DNA from: Pusillimonas sp. DMV24BSW_D
GTDB taxonomy: Bacteria > Pseudomonadota > Gammaproteobacteria > Burkholderiales > Burkholderiaceae_B
Assembly (NCBI RefSeq): GCF_011388195.1
Contig: NZ_CP049990.1
Coordinates: 2,976,001-3,040,000, forward strand
Direction: 5' to 3'
DNA: 64,000 nucleotides
A model generated the notes under the pieces. That model saw only the letters and a program-made list of their open reading frames with translations. It did no database searches and was not told where the DNA came from. Below are positions 16,269 through 27,029 of this stretch, piece by piece (position 1 is the first letter of the stretch; every line of letters begins with the position of its first letter). A program made the position numbers and the translations under genes.

Positions 16269-17228
16269 CTAAAAGTGCTGGTAGCCCATGTTAGCGCAGG
16301 TAAGGCGCCGGCCATCCAGCGTTTCCACCAATAGCCCGCCACCGCCCGTTATAGAGCCGACGCGCGAAACCTCGGTGTGAAACTGTTGAGCCAGAGTTTC
16401 AATGGCGTCGCGATGTTTTGGGGGTGCGGTAAAGCACAACTGATAAACATCGCCACCTGATAAAACAGCCTCTTGTATTGTTTCTTCGGGTAGACTGCGA
16501 ATGGCCGGATCAATGGGCAAGTGATCAAAAATAATATGGGCACCACATTGACTGGCCTTAATGATATGGCCAAGATCTTGCAAAAACCCATCGGATATAT
16601 CCAATGCGGCGTGCGCCAAACCCGGCAATTGAGCGGCAAACAAGCCTGGTGGGCGGGGCTGCTCAAGTATGGGGCGCGTTTTCGCCAGCAATGAATCATT
16701 CTGCGGCAGCGCCCCCTGCAATAATTTCAGTGCAATATGAGCAGCGCCGAGCGAGCCGGTTATCCATATATCGTCCCCACTTTGAGCCGCACTGCGTAAC
16801 AACGCGGTTCCCGGCGTAACGTGCCCAAACACCGTGACGCAAATCATAATGCCGTGGTCGGTGCCGGTTGTATCGCCCCCTATCAGGGGACAATCAAACT
16901 CATTGGCGACACGATAAAAGCCTTCTGAAAACTGACTTAGCCAACGCTCATCAACCTCGGGTAACGCAAGCGCCAACACACAGCCTGAAGGCGTTGCACC
17001 CATTGCGGCCAGATCCGACAAATTAACGGCAAGCGATTTATGCCCAAGCGTCAAAGGATCCACTTCGGGCAGGAAATGGCGGCCCTCGATAAGTGCATCG
17101 GTACTCACTACGCACTGCCTGCCGGGCCTTAACGGCAATAACGCGCAATCATCTCCGGCCCCCAAATACCCTTCGGGAACCGGCCTGCTGAAATACCGGG
17201 CGATTAAATCAAACTCCCCCAACGCCAC
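16269..17228 (-). CDS. thiL: thiamine-monophosphate kinase
   Basis: The 319-residue ATP-dependent kinase makes thiamine pyrophosphate from thiamine monophosphate. Motifs: GEFDLIARYF at the start, GAGDDCALL (about 23-31), VVSTDALIEGRHF, and NLSDLAAMGATP (about 69-80), which bind metal and ATP; LIGGDTTGT near 117 and ALDISDGFLQDLGHI near 207 complete the AIR-synthase-like fold. The length is normal. It lies between nusB (26 bp away) and pgpA on one transcript. Confidence 0.95.
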   Translation of the reverse strand: MALGEFDLIARYFSRPVPEGYLGAGDDCALLPLRPGRQCVVSTDALIEGRHFLPEVDPLTLGHKSLAVNLSDLAAMGATPSGCVLALALPEVDERWLSQFSEGFYRVANEFDCPLIGGDTTGTDHGIMICVTVFGHVTPGTALLRSAAQSGDDIWITGSLGAAHIALKLLQGALPQNDSLLAKTRPILEQPRPPGLFAAQLPGLAHAALDISDGFLQDLGHIIKASQCGAHIIFDHLPIDPAIRSLPEETIQEAVLSGGDVYQLCFTAPPKHRDAIETLAQQFHTEVSRVGSITGGGGLLVETLDGRRLTCANMGYQHF

Positions 17229-17254
17229 TCCATGAAATGCCGATTGTCAGGCGT

Positions 17255-17779
17255 TTACCGACGCGCTGCTGCATTAACTTCAACTGCCCTGACATCAGCC
17301 GCCACCTTATCGAGTACGCCGTTCACAAACTTGAAGCCATCGGTTCCACCAAAAGATTTAGCCAACTCAACGGACTCATTAATAGCAACTTTGTAAGGTA
17401 CTTCGATATGGTGCACCAGTTCGTAGCTTCCCAGAAGCAAAATGCCGTGCTCAATAGGCGAAAGCTCTTCAACGGAACGATCGAGATAGGGAGCAAAAGC
17501 GTTGCGCAAACTTTCCGCCTCTCGCAACACGCCGTGCAGCAATGTTTTAAACCATAACGCGTCGGCCTCAGGAAAGGTTTCATCATCGCGCAGGTGCGCG
17601 TCTATCGCCCCGGCCTCTTGCAAGCCTTCGTCGCCCCTAAGCAACCAGGCATAGATACCCTGCAAAGCAAATTCACGCGCGCGGCGACGCGCGCTTCGGT
17701 TGTTACGAGGGGCGCTTGCGCCTTTTTCGGATTTACTCGTCGTCAAGGTCTTCGTCCTCTTCCTCGTCGTCTTCCTCAT
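17255..17779 (-). CDS. nusB: transcription antitermination factor NusB
   Basis: From the ATG at 17779 the protein has 174 residues; a basic, disordered leader of about 30 residues ([11 protein letters not shown]) precedes the NusB core that begins at [19 protein letters not shown]. The core binds boxA RNA with NusE in rRNA antitermination. The C-terminal [29 protein letters not shown] is the family signature. The chosen start overlaps the ribH end by 47 bp; a TTG further in would shorten the leader, so the start is uncertain. It is coupled to ribH and thiL. Confidence 0.93.
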   Translation of the reverse strand: MRKTTRKRTKTLTTSKSEKGASAPRNNRSARRRAREFALQGIYAWLLRGDEGLQEAGAIDAHLRDDETFPEADALWFKTLLHGVLREAESLRNAFAPYLDRSVEELSPIEHGILLLGSYELVHHIEVPYKVAINESVELAKSFGGTDGFKFVNGVLDKVAADVRAVEVNAAARR

Positions 17780-18257
17780 CAAAGTCGTCTTCCGACTCAG
17801 GCTCTAAGGCTGCGGCAAGATTCGCCATTTCAACTGCAGCACGCGCGCAATCCTGGCCTTTACCGGCTGCACGAACTTCTGCCTGTTCGTCGGTATCGGT
17901 TGTTAGAACACCATTAATGACAGGAATCGCGGTTTCAAGCGCAACACGGGTCATCGCTGCGGCGCTCTCGTTACTGACAAGCTCGAAATGATAGGTTTCA
18001 CCGCGAATCACCGCCCCCAACGCGATCAACGCATCGAACTCGTAAGTTTCAGCCATTTGGGCCAGCGTCAGACCCAGCTCAAGTGCGCCGGGTACGGAAA
18101 CGACCATGACGTCACGCTCATCAACGCCCAAAGCCTCAAGCTCACTCAGGCATGCCTCCAGTTCCGCCAAGCCGATATCTTCATTAAATCGGGCGCGAAC
18201 GATGCCGATGTGCAGGCCTTCCCCATTTAAATCAGGTGTCATAGTGTATGGATTCAT
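17733..18257 (-). CDS. ribH: 6,7-dimethyl-8-ribityllumazine synthase
   Basis: A 174-residue enzyme that condenses the ribityl-pyrimidine with dihydroxybutanone phosphate, the penultimate step to riboflavin. Visible are [40 protein letters not shown] with its catalytic histidine, and [16 protein letters not shown]. The last ~20 residues form a nearly pure Asp/Glu tail not found in the shorter E. coli enzyme; the tail is encoded in the overlap with nusB. It lies 13 bp after ribB on the same transcript. Confidence 0.96.
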   Translation of the reverse strand: MNPYTMTPDLNGEGLHIGIVRARFNEDIGLAELEACLSELEALGVDERDVMVVSVPGALELGLTLAQMAETYEFDALIALGAVIRGETYHFELVSNESAAAMTRVALETAIPVINGVLTTDTDEQAEVRAAGKGQDCARAAVEMANLAAALEPESEDDFDEEDDEEEDEDLDDE

Positions 18258-18270
18258 GAGAAAAGTCCTT

Positions 18271-19431
18271 TCAGGGGTGGGTAACAGGGTCGTTATCGTA
18301 ACCGGTAATGGTCAGGTTAAACCCGGCCATGCTCGGCATTTTTCTGGGCTTGGCCAACAACTTGGCCTTACCGACATTGTGATCACGCAATATCTGTGCG
18401 CCAATGCCATAAGTGAGCAAATCAAACCGGTTTTCATCGCGTACTTTTTTCTCGGGTGGCGGAGCCCCCCACGACTCAGTTTGCTTGAAAAACTGCTCGG
18501 CCGAGCTATGGCAGTTAAGCAAGACCATAATCCCGGACGGTGCGGCCTTGATTTTGCGCAGTGCATCGGCAACCGTCCAGCTATGCCCCGCGCCGTCTTC
18601 GGCCAGCATATCGACAATGGTTGTGGGTTCGTGCACCCGAACCAGCGTTTCCTGATCGGACTCGATTGTGCCGTGCGACAAGGCCAAGTGTGGCGCTCCA
18701 AACGCTTTGTCGCGGTAAGCAACCACATTGAACTCGCCCCAGGGGGTTTGCATGACACGCGCCCCGGTTCGCTCAACCATGGATTCGTGCTGACTGCGAT
18801 ACTGAATTAAATCTTCAATGGTGCCGATTTTCAAATTATGCTGCTTGGCAAACGCTTGCAAATCGGGCAAACGCGCCATCGTGCCATCGGGTTTAAGAAT
18901 CTCGCAAATAACGGCGGCAGGTGTTAAGCCCGCCAGCGCGGTTAAATCGCACCCCGCCTCGGTATGGCCGGCACGCACCAACACCCCGCCGCGAACCGCC
19001 TGTACCGGAAAGATATGACCCGGTTGCACTACATCGGTGGGCTTGGCGTCGCGCGCCACGGCAACCTGAATGGTGCGAGCGCGATCGGCGGCTGAAATGC
19101 CGGTTTCCACCCCTTCCGCCGCCTCGATGGACATGGTGAAATTAGTACCAAACCGCGCACCGTTGCGACTGGCCATAAGAGGTAGATCAAGCTGCCGGCA
19201 CCGTTCTTCCGTTAAAGTTAAACATACCAGCCCGCGTGCGTGTGTGACCATGAAATTAATGGCGTCCGGCGTAACGTAATCGGCTGCCAGGACCAAATCG
19301 CCCTCGTTTTCGCGGTCTTCTTCGTCGACCAGGATAACCATGCGGCCGGCGCGCAGCTCGGCAATAATCTCTGCAATGGGTGAAATGCCCGCAAGTTCGT
19401 GGGCATGATCAATGGAAGTGGGTTGCGTCAT
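18271..19431 (-). CDS. ribB: DHBP synthase RibB with GTP cyclohydrolase II-like domain
   Basis: The 386-residue protein has an N-terminal 3,4-dihydroxy-2-butanone-4-phosphate synthase domain ([19 protein letters not shown], then [17 protein letters not shown]) and a C-terminal half that aligns with GTP cyclohydrolase II but lacks the zinc cysteines of active RibA ([22 protein letters not shown] has no Cys there). Such RibB-RibX proteins are known in proteobacteria: only the first activity is kept and the second domain is thought to be inactive. It starts the minus-strand rib-nusB-thiL-pgpA-cinA operon. No FMN riboswitch was recognised in the 184 bp upstream. Confidence 0.92.
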   Translation of the reverse strand: MTQPTSIDHAHELAGISPIAEIIAELRAGRMVILVDEEDRENEGDLVLAADYVTPDAINFMVTHARGLVCLTLTEERCRQLDLPLMASRNGARFGTNFTMSIEAAEGVETGISAADRARTIQVAVARDAKPTDVVQPGHIFPVQAVRGGVLVRAGHTEAGCDLTALAGLTPAAVICEILKPDGTMARLPDLQAFAKQHNLKIGTIEDLIQYRSQHESMVERTGARVMQTPWGEFNVVAYRDKAFGAPHLALSHGTIESDQETLVRVHEPTTIVDMLAEDGAGHSWTVADALRKIKAAPSGIMVLLNCHSSAEQFFKQTESWGAPPPEKKVRDENRFDLLTYGIGAQILRDHNVGKAKLLAKPRKMPSMAGFNLTITGYDNDPVTHP

Positions 19432-19615
19432 AAAGGTAAGCTCTTTGAAGTTTCGTCCATTTTAACGCGTGCGGGGCAAGCTGTAGCCGCAATCGGCAGT
19501 TTGCCTGAAAAGTGGGTTCGATCACGGCCAAACATAAAAAGTTTGACGCTTGTCATAATATTTTGCGTGCTCACTGCGTATCATAACGGCACTCTTACCC
19601 TAAACCGGAACCGCA

Positions 19616-21172
19616 ATGATAGAACGCGAGCTTAAACTGCATGTACCTACCCACGCCCGGGCGGACATCATAAAACGCCTTCGCAGCGCCAAAGCACGCA
19701 GGGTGTCCTTGCACGCGCGTTACTACGATACCCCCGAACGCGAGCTTGCCGATTCCGGCATCGCATTACGCATGCGCAAAGAAGGCCGCCGTTGGATGCA
19801 AACGGTAAAAGCGCCCGGGCCCGACCCCGTGTCACGGCTTGAACTGAATCATCTCAGGCCCGACGGCAACCTTGATCTGGCGCTTTATGACAATACCTCA
19901 ATCCAGACTGTATTAAACACCCTTTCCAGCCCACTTTCATTGCGCTATGAAACAAAAGTGGTTCGCCTGCAATATGAACACCACGTTGACAACACCACGA
20001 TTGAAATTGCTTTTGACGAGGGCGCTTTGTTTGCCGGCGAGCGTGAGTTGCCGATTTGCGAAGTCGAATTCGAATTAGTGGAAGGTTCGCCAACAACGCT
20101 GTTCGAGGTCGCAAAACAATGGACGCTTGACTTCGGTCTGATGCTTGACCCCAGAAGCAAGGCTGAACGGGGTGACACACTGGCAAGCCTTGCGCTATCG
20201 GTACAAACCTCCAGAACAGGTGAAGCCATCGTGACCTCGGTGAGTCGGCCGAATAACCATCACTTATTCAAACCCTGCCGGGCCAAACCACCAAAACTAA
20301 CCAACAAATTAACACCTGCCTGCGCCTACCTGAAGTGCGCCCACGAATGCCTGACCCAGATTGCCCAGAATGCCGCTTATACAGCCGGTATCGACACAGC
20401 GCACGCCAACAGCAGCACGCACATGGAATATGTGCACCAGTTGCGCGTTGGTATTCGCCGGCTCAAATCATGCCAAAAACTGTTTAGTGAGTGGGCACCG
20501 AAACTGCCCGACGACGCGCTGGAAAAAATCAGCAACACATTCAACCAACTGGGTGCCCGACGTGATATCGACGTGCTCAGAACAGTGATCGCGCCTCGGC
20601 TGAAATTGGCGGGGATGCCCGACATACGCATGCCGCGCGTTAGTGCAAACCAGACCGCACCGGCTTCCCTTACCAGCAGTCCTTCATTTCAGAACGCATT
20701 ACTTGATGTGCTTGAAACGCTGGTTATTTTCGGAGACACGCTGCAATTGGAAGCACAATCAGAGAGTGGCGCCAAAAAACAGGGCGGCAACCCCTTGCCC
20801 AAATACCTGGACGCATGGCTTCGGGCGATTGTAAAAAAGGGGGGGAAATTTACCAGCCTGCCTATCGAAGAGCAGCACAATGTGCGCAAAGACGTTAAAC
20901 GACTGCGCTATTGTCTGGAAATGTGTTCCGGTGTGCAGGATAAAAACCTCTTGTCGAAACTGCGCCCCGCGCTTGAACAGGCCCAAGAAGACCTGGGAGA
21001 GCTGAACGACTACTACACCGCTGAAACACTATTTCATGATATAGCCCAAAAACAGCCCCAAGCCTGGTTCGCGATCGGGTGGTTAAAAGCCATGCAAACA
21101 CAAAAACAAAAAGACGCCGAATCGCATTTCAGGTTATTAAAAAAGGCACCCCGCCTGGCCGGTAAAAAATAA
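19616..21172 (+). CDS. CYTH and CHAD domain protein (inorganic triphosphatase type)
   Basis: The 518-residue protein begins MIERELKLHV, containing the ExExK triphosphate-binding motif of CYTH domains, which fill about residues 1-200 (KEGRRWMQTVKAPG, IEIAFDEG, CEVEFELVEG). A CHAD domain follows from about 230 with conserved histidines and basic residues (VHQLRVGIRRLKSCQKLF; HNVRKDVKRLRYCLE) that bind polyphosphate. Relatives such as YgiF hydrolyse inorganic triphosphate. It is a single gene divergent from ribB and convergent with ftsY (19 bp). Confidence 0.9.
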   Translation: MIERELKLHVPTHARADIIKRLRSAKARRVSLHARYYDTPERELADSGIALRMRKEGRRWMQTVKAPGPDPVSRLELNHLRPDGNLDLALYDNTSIQTVLNTLSSPLSLRYETKVVRLQYEHHVDNTTIEIAFDEGALFAGERELPICEVEFELVEGSPTTLFEVAKQWTLDFGLMLDPRSKAERGDTLASLALSVQTSRTGEAIVTSVSRPNNHHLFKPCRAKPPKLTNKLTPACAYLKCAHECLTQIAQNAAYTAGIDTAHANSSTHMEYVHQLRVGIRRLKSCQKLFSEWAPKLPDDALEKISNTFNQLGARRDIDVLRTVIAPRLKLAGMPDIRMPRVSANQTAPASLTSSPSFQNALLDVLETLVIFGDTLQLEAQSESGAKKQGGNPLPKYLDAWLRAIVKKGGKFTSLPIEEQHNVRKDVKRLRYCLEMCSGVQDKNLLSKLRPALEQAQEDLGELNDYYTAETLFHDIAQKQPQAWFAIGWLKAMQTQKQKDAESHFRLLKKAPRLAGKK

Positions 21173-21191
21173 AAGACAATAGCTTTACCAC

Positions 21192-22460
21192 TTACTCACT
21201 ACCCAGTAAGGCGGCCGCAAACTCCGACGCGACAAAAGGTTGCAAGTCTTCCAAACCTTCACCTACGCCGATCCAATACACTGGTACCGGGCGCACGCCC
21301 TGCGCACCGGCGGCCACCGCCGCCAGCGTTCCACCTTTTGCCGTGCCGTCGAGTTTGGTCACAACCAGTCCGGTAAGGCCGATGGCCGCATCAAAAGCGC
21401 GAATTTGCGCAATCGCATTCTGACCCGTGTTGCCATCCACCACCAACAACACTTCATGAGGCGCTTGCGCATCCGCTTTGCCGATCACACGTTTGATTTT
21501 TTTTAGTTCTTCCATGAGGTGCAATTGGGTCGGTAAGCGACCGGCCGTATCCACCATCACAATATCAGTGTCGCGCGCACGCCCTGCATTCACGGCGTCG
21601 AATGCAACTGCGGCCGGATCACCACCGTCTTGCGCAATAACGGTCACATTGTTGCGCTCGCCCCAAGCCATTAATTGCTCACGTGCAGCCGCGCGAAAGG
21701 TATCGCCGGCCGCCAACAAGACCCGGTGCCCCTGAAGCTGAAAGTTATAAGCCAACTTCCCGATTGAGGTCGTTTTACCCGCGCCATTGACACCCGCGAT
21801 CATCATGACCAAAGGCTTATGCCGCCCCACTGGAAATGTTTTCTCGAGAGGGCGTAAATGCTCGGCCAAAATTTCCTGCAACGCCGCCTTGACTGCTTGT
21901 GCATCGGTAAGCCGCTCTTTTTTAACGCGTGCCCGCAAAGCAGTTAAAAGCGACGTTGTGGCGTCCATCCCGGCGTCCGCCATGATCAAAGCGGTTTCCA
22001 ATTCCTCAAATAGACTTTCATCCACTTTAACGCCGACGAACAGGCCGCCCAAATTCTGGCCTGTGCGCGACAGCCCTTGCCGGAGGCGGGAAAACCAGGA
22101 TCTTTTCTCGGGTTCGACCTGAGCCGTCGCGACGTCCTGCACGGGCGTTTCGTCCGCTGGCGTTTCAGCCTCAGACGTTTCGTCATCAACGACCGCGTTC
22201 TCTTGCTTAACGCTCGATTCCTCAGCCTTGACACAGGCGGCTTCGGCTTCGGCTTCGGCTTCGGCTTCGGCTTCGGCTTCGGCTTCGGCTTCGGCTTCGG
22301 CTTCGGCTTCCGCTGCAGCACCCTCCATGGCCAGACTGTCGGTGTCCGTCTCAACTGACGCGGCCCTCCCGGTTTCTTCTTGAGAAACCTCAACCTCGTC
22401 TTTTACAATTGATGATTCCTGCGCGGCTTCTTTTGATTTACGTTTAAAGAAACTAAACAT
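21192..22460 (-). CDS. ftsY: signal recognition particle receptor FtsY
   Basis: The 422-residue GTPase docks ribosome-SRP complexes at the inner membrane. After a short basic start (FSFFKRKSKE) there is an acidic A-domain to about residue 118 that includes a run of EA dipeptides (50-74), then the N-domain (WFSRLRQGLSRTGQNL) and G-domain with GVNGAGKTTSIGKLA (223-237), DTFRAAAREQL, DTAGRLPTQ and TKLDGTAKGG. The A-domain length is typical, but the EA repeat is coded by 12 identical hexamers. It is divergent from rsmD, as in many proteobacteria. Confidence 0.96.
   Translation of the reverse strand: MFSFFKRKSKEAAQESSIVKDEVEVSQEETGRAASVETDTDSLAMEGAAAEAEAEAEAEAEAEAEAEAEAEAEAACVKAEESSVKQENAVVDDETSEAETPADETPVQDVATAQVEPEKRSWFSRLRQGLSRTGQNLGGLFVGVKVDESLFEELETALIMADAGMDATTSLLTALRARVKKERLTDAQAVKAALQEILAEHLRPLEKTFPVGRHKPLVMMIAGVNGAGKTTSIGKLAYNFQLQGHRVLLAAGDTFRAAAREQLMAWGERNNVTVIAQDGGDPAAVAFDAVNAGRARDTDIVMVDTAGRLPTQLHLMEELKKIKRVIGKADAQAPHEVLLVVDGNTGQNAIAQIRAFDAAIGLTGLVVTKLDGTAKGGTLAAVAAGAQGVRPVPVYWIGVGEGLEDLQPFVASEFAAALLGSE
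22239..22310 (-). repeat. hexanucleotide repeat (GGCTTC)x12 in ftsY
   Basis: Twelve perfect tandem GGCTTC units on the plus strand encode an Ala-Glu run in the FtsY A-domain. Because the unit is a multiple of three, copy-number change alters tail length without shifting frame. Confidence 0.9.
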
Positions 22461-22543
22461 AAGCTTTACACTATTCCAAGTTGGCGAGCGATTCGCCCGC
22501 GGGCAGGCAGCTCACGCCGCCTTTTTCAAGCGCATGAACAACC

Positions 22544-23690
<1,147 letters not shown>

Positions 23691-23701
23691 ACCGATTTAA
23701 T

Positions 23702-23962
23702 ATGGCACTGTACATTACCCAAGAGTGTATAAACTGCGACGTTTGCGAGCCGCAATGCCCGAACGAAGCAATATACATGGGTGAAGAAATTTACGAAATC
23801 AACCCGGCGAAATGCACCGAATGCGTCGGACATTTTGAAGAACCACAGTGCCAGGTTGTTTGCCCCGTTGAATGTATAGAAATTCACCCCGACTGGCGTG
23901 AAAGCCGTGAACAGCTTCTTGAGCGTTACGAAGAACTCACATCGACACGCAAACCAGCGTAA
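23702..23962 (+). CDS. YfhL-type 2[4Fe-4S] ferredoxin
   Basis: An 86-residue ferredoxin with two cluster motifs: CINCDVCEPQCP, and CTECVGHFEEPQCQVVCPVEC, in which eight residues separate the second and third cysteines. That longer spacing is typical of the Allochromatium/YfhL-type ferredoxins. It transfers single electrons at low potential; the partner is unknown. It is co-directional with coaD and probably shares its transcript. Confidence 0.93.
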   Translation: MALYITQECINCDVCEPQCPNEAIYMGEEIYEINPAKCTECVGHFEEPQCQVVCPVECIEIHPDWRESREQLLERYEELTSTRKPA

Positions 23963-23974
23963 TACGCACCTTTA

Positions 23975-24006
23975 GAAAAACCAGGAAACACTCACAGTGG
24001 TTTTTC
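23975..24006. terminator. possible bidirectional terminator
   Basis: A perfect 9-bp stem GAAAAACCA/TGGTTTTTC with a 14-nt loop lies between the ferredoxin and the convergent MOSC-barrel gene, overlapping the stop of the latter. The A/T arms can act as U-tracts on both strands. Confidence 0.4.
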
Positions 24007-24363
24007 GTCGGGATGAATTTTCACCAGGCGCCCCTGCACACCCAAAAAATTACTTATCCAGGCAGCGGCAAGGTCACCTTCATCGACAATTCTAAGACGT
24101 CGCATGCCGGCGTGAATTTCACTCACAACACTCTCATCGTCCTCGATAACGTCAAGCGGGATATCCATCCGCAACATTCCTTCGCCCTTAAGCACCAAAT
24201 AACCAAAACTCAAGCTGAGTTGAATCTCTTTCAACTTTGGTCTCTGTTTTGCACTTAGGGCGCGGCCATCCTGATCAACAATTAACCAACGATGATGATA
24301 AGGTTGCGCCTCTGGATCAGGAAGCGGCTCGCATTCGTAAATAGGGCAATAACCAGTTAGCAT
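23992..24363 (-). CDS. MOSC N-terminal beta-barrel protein
   Basis: This 123-residue protein matches only the N-terminal beta-barrel domain of MOSC proteins: an ISxLxxYP-like start (LTGYCPIYECEPLP), then HHRWLIVDQDGRALSAKQRPKL, the usual RRWMLVD-DG-FLTQR pattern, and short strands after it. The MOSC sulfur-carrier domain with its conserved cysteine is absent, so it is a short, barrel-only relative. It converges on the ferredoxin gene. Function unknown; it may bind a pterin cofactor or a partner protein. Confidence 0.65.
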   Translation of the reverse strand: MLTGYCPIYECEPLPDPEAQPYHHRWLIVDQDGRALSAKQRPKLKEIQLSLSFGYLVLKGEGMLRMDIPLDVIEDDESVVSEIHAGMRRLRIVDEGDLAAAWISNFLGVQGRLVKIHPDEKPL

Positions 24364-24413
24364 AATGACGATTATGAGATTGACGAGTATTCAAAACCAG
24401 CGGTCAAGAAGCG

Positions 24414-27029
24414 CTAGCGCCCGATTAGGCCCTTCAGCGCTTCACCTATGTTCTTCACCGGATCATTCGCAGCAGGCTCAGACGCAGTTGCCGCACCGTC
24501 GTCAGCAGGCTTTGTCTGCCCTTCAAGCAAACCTTTCAGCCCACTTTCGAGGCCTTGCTCAAGCACCCGCTTAATCGCCGCTTCTCCAATTCCTTTCCAT
24601 TCAACGCCATAATTCAAAGCATTAAACGGGCCGTTTACACGCAGCGGTACTGTCACACCCCGCAACTGGGCCAGTTGCTCGGCACCCTGACCACGCAACG
24701 TATCAACGACACGCACATTGACAACCAAATCGATGACCTGCCTGCCGACATCGATGATGGCAGGCTTACCTTGCGTAATACGCAATAACGGCGCCTGTAT
24801 GGCCAGTTTTCTTAAGGTACCGACACCCTTGGCAAAACGTAAATCAGCATCTAGCGACGTGAATGTCGTTTCTTCATCGAGGTTCTCCGAAATGCCCAAA
24901 CTGGACCCCGTACCCCCAGACAAATCTTTTATGGCTTGCGAGGCACGACCCAGAATCCGGGGTAAATCGATTCCTTTTATTGCACCATCTCGCACCGCAA
25001 TTTTAACGTCGCCGGCGAGCGCCGACGGTAACGCCCGAACCGTTTCCCCCTGCGTCGACAGACGCAGCGATACATTACCCGTACCCGTGACACGCTCTTC
25101 GCCGGTAATCGCCCGCATAAGCGGGCCCACCGAAACAGAGGACAGATTAAGCTGAGTTGAAAACTCATTGGCTACCGTTGCACCGGCTTTACCAGTGAAC
25201 GAACCATCATAGAGCTTGCCGGTTAAACGGGTTACATCGAGGCGCCCCTGTTTGGCAAGCACTGCAGCAACAACATCGGATGCTTCAAAGCCCCTGCCGG
25301 CCAGCCGCCCGATTTTGGCGTTGGCGGTCAGGTTAAGCTCATTCAGGAATGTAAGGTCAATTAATGCCGGCTCTGGCGCTTTTACAGGCTCGCCTTTGGC
25401 GGCGCCCTGATTCGCCTGTTCTTCTACAGCCTCATCCGACTGATTTTCCGACGCCTCGCCCTTGGCGTTTTCTTCTGATTTAGCCACTTGAACAGGCGGA
25501 AACAATTTATCGAAATCCAGCTCTTCAGCATTCAGGTCGAGATTGATCACCGGCTTATCAAGCTGATCGACCCTCGTTTTAAGACTTAGCTGACTTCCGT
25601 TCAGTACCGCGTTCATATCACTCGAAAGCGTGCTTTTAAGAAAGTCGACTGCCAAACTGCCGATAAGGGGGAATTCGAACCCCTGGTCTCCCAGCACCGG
25701 CGCGTTGATTTGGACGTCGCCTTTAATTGCAGTGAGCCCTAACTGTTCGTTAATGGCATTCCAGCGTACAGGTGATGACATATCAACTTGAATTAAACGA
25801 TCACCCTGCTTTAAATTGCCATCAACTTTAAGCTCTTTCAAATTCAAATCCAGTGCATTCCCGCTCAACCCCGTCATTTCCAACGCCACGCCCAGAACCG
25901 ACTCACCCTCAAGCTTCAGTGTGCCCAGAACAGTTTCACCTTCGGCCTTTTCCGGTGAAATCAACAAGCGGGGAGCATCAAGTTCGATTAACGCATTCCC
26001 GTCGGGCATATCGCCGGAACCCCGGATGGCAAGATCTTGTACCTGCAACTCACGACGACTGGGGTCGACACGCAACCTGGGTGCAGTAAGCTCAAGGCTT
26101 AAAGATTCAACCGGCGTTTTGCCGGCAATGCGCCCTTGCATTTCAAAATCAAGATTCCCAGCATTCAGGTGCTGACTGAAGGCGCTGTAAGCCAGATTGC
26201 CACGCAGTGAAGCACTTTCGGCCTGAAATGGATGCACTGAGCCAACCATACGCACATTGATCCGCTGAGCGGAATATTCTCGCTTAACCGGGTCGATACG
26301 CACCGCAGCCTGCCCTTGAATTTGAGCGTCGGTGGCCGGCAGACTTCCTTGCAGGCGCCCATTTAACGATACGTCGAATGGTTGATCGAACGTGATACGC
26401 CCCGTATTCAGCTGAACCCCAACGATGCGAATATCGTAGCCATCCTTCGCATCAAAATAATGCACCTCGCTGTTGCGAAGCTCCAGGCCTGCGATATCAA
26501 TCTGCAAATCAGTACGTTCGTCGGGTACGCCCGTTGCTAAATCGGAAGCTTGCGCTTCAGGGATACCCAGGGGTTTGGCAGGCGGCGCGAGAATTTCAGT
26601 TGCCTGGGCTACCGCTGCATCTGAACCCGTCGCGTGGATCAGATCCTCGAAATTGAACTCACCTTCGGGAGAGCGCTTTAGCCACGCCTTAAGCCCGTCG
26701 AGCGCAATGTGATCGACTACCAATCGATTTGACACCAATGGCCATATTGCAACTGCAATGCGTGCGTGGTCGATTGACGCAAACACCGAATCACTGTTCG
26801 GTTCGGAAATCGAGATTTTATTTACGGTAAGACCAAGACGCGGAAACACCGACAACGCAATATCGCCGTCGATACTCAACGTACGCTGATAGCGCTGAAA
26901 TACCTCGTCCTGAACGCGCGCTTTGTATGAATTGGGATCGAATGTTAGAAGAAATACAGCAATACCCAGCAGTACCAGGAAAAAGACTGCCACCAACCCA
27001 ATTAATACACGCTTGATCCAAACTTTCAT
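24414..27029 (-). CDS. AsmA-family protein
   Basis: From the ATG at 27029, preceded by AAGG, the protein has 871 residues: an N-terminal membrane anchor (RVLIGLVAVFFLVLLGIAVFLLTFDPNSYK) and a large periplasmic region of repeated beta strands ending in an AsmA C-terminal domain (IDLPRILGRASQAIKDL). A glutamate/alanine-rich linker lies near 540-575. AsmA-like proteins form lipid-transport bridges or affect outer-membrane assembly. A start 15 codons upstream is possible but lacks a ribosome site. The gene stands alone, divergent from metY. Confidence 0.9.
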   Translation of the reverse strand: MKVWIKRVLIGLVAVFFLVLLGIAVFLLTFDPNSYKARVQDEVFQRYQRTLSIDGDIALSVFPRLGLTVNKISISEPNSDSVFASIDHARIAVAIWPLVSNRLVVDHIALDGLKAWLKRSPEGEFNFEDLIHATGSDAAVAQATEILAPPAKPLGIPEAQASDLATGVPDERTDLQIDIAGLELRNSEVHYFDAKDGYDIRIVGVQLNTGRITFDQPFDVSLNGRLQGSLPATDAQIQGQAAVRIDPVKREYSAQRINVRMVGSVHPFQAESASLRGNLAYSAFSQHLNAGNLDFEMQGRIAGKTPVESLSLELTAPRLRVDPSRRELQVQDLAIRGSGDMPDGNALIELDAPRLLISPEKAEGETVLGTLKLEGESVLGVALEMTGLSGNALDLNLKELKVDGNLKQGDRLIQVDMSSPVRWNAINEQLGLTAIKGDVQINAPVLGDQGFEFPLIGSLAVDFLKSTLSSDMNAVLNGSQLSLKTRVDQLDKPVINLDLNAEELDFDKLFPPVQVAKSEENAKGEASENQSDEAVEEQANQGAAKGEPVKAPEPALIDLTFLNELNLTANAKIGRLAGRGFEASDVVAAVLAKQGRLDVTRLTGKLYDGSFTGKAGATVANEFSTQLNLSSVSVGPLMRAITGEERVTGTGNVSLRLSTQGETVRALPSALAGDVKIAVRDGAIKGIDLPRILGRASQAIKDLSGGTGSSLGISENLDEETTFTSLDADLRFAKGVGTLRKLAIQAPLLRITQGKPAIIDVGRQVIDLVVNVRVVDTLRGQGAEQLAQLRGVTVPLRVNGPFNALNYGVEWKGIGEAAIKRVLEQGLESGLKGLLEGQTKPADDGAATASEPAANDPVKNIGEALKGLIGR

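Noticed and set aside
19432-19615. FMN riboswitch upstream of ribB
   Set aside because: None of the conserved AGGGGCGGGG-type or CCGACxG blocks could be found on either strand.
22239-22310. Phase-variation switch in ftsY
   Set aside because: The unit length is a multiple of three, so copy changes cannot shift the frame, and the gene is essential.
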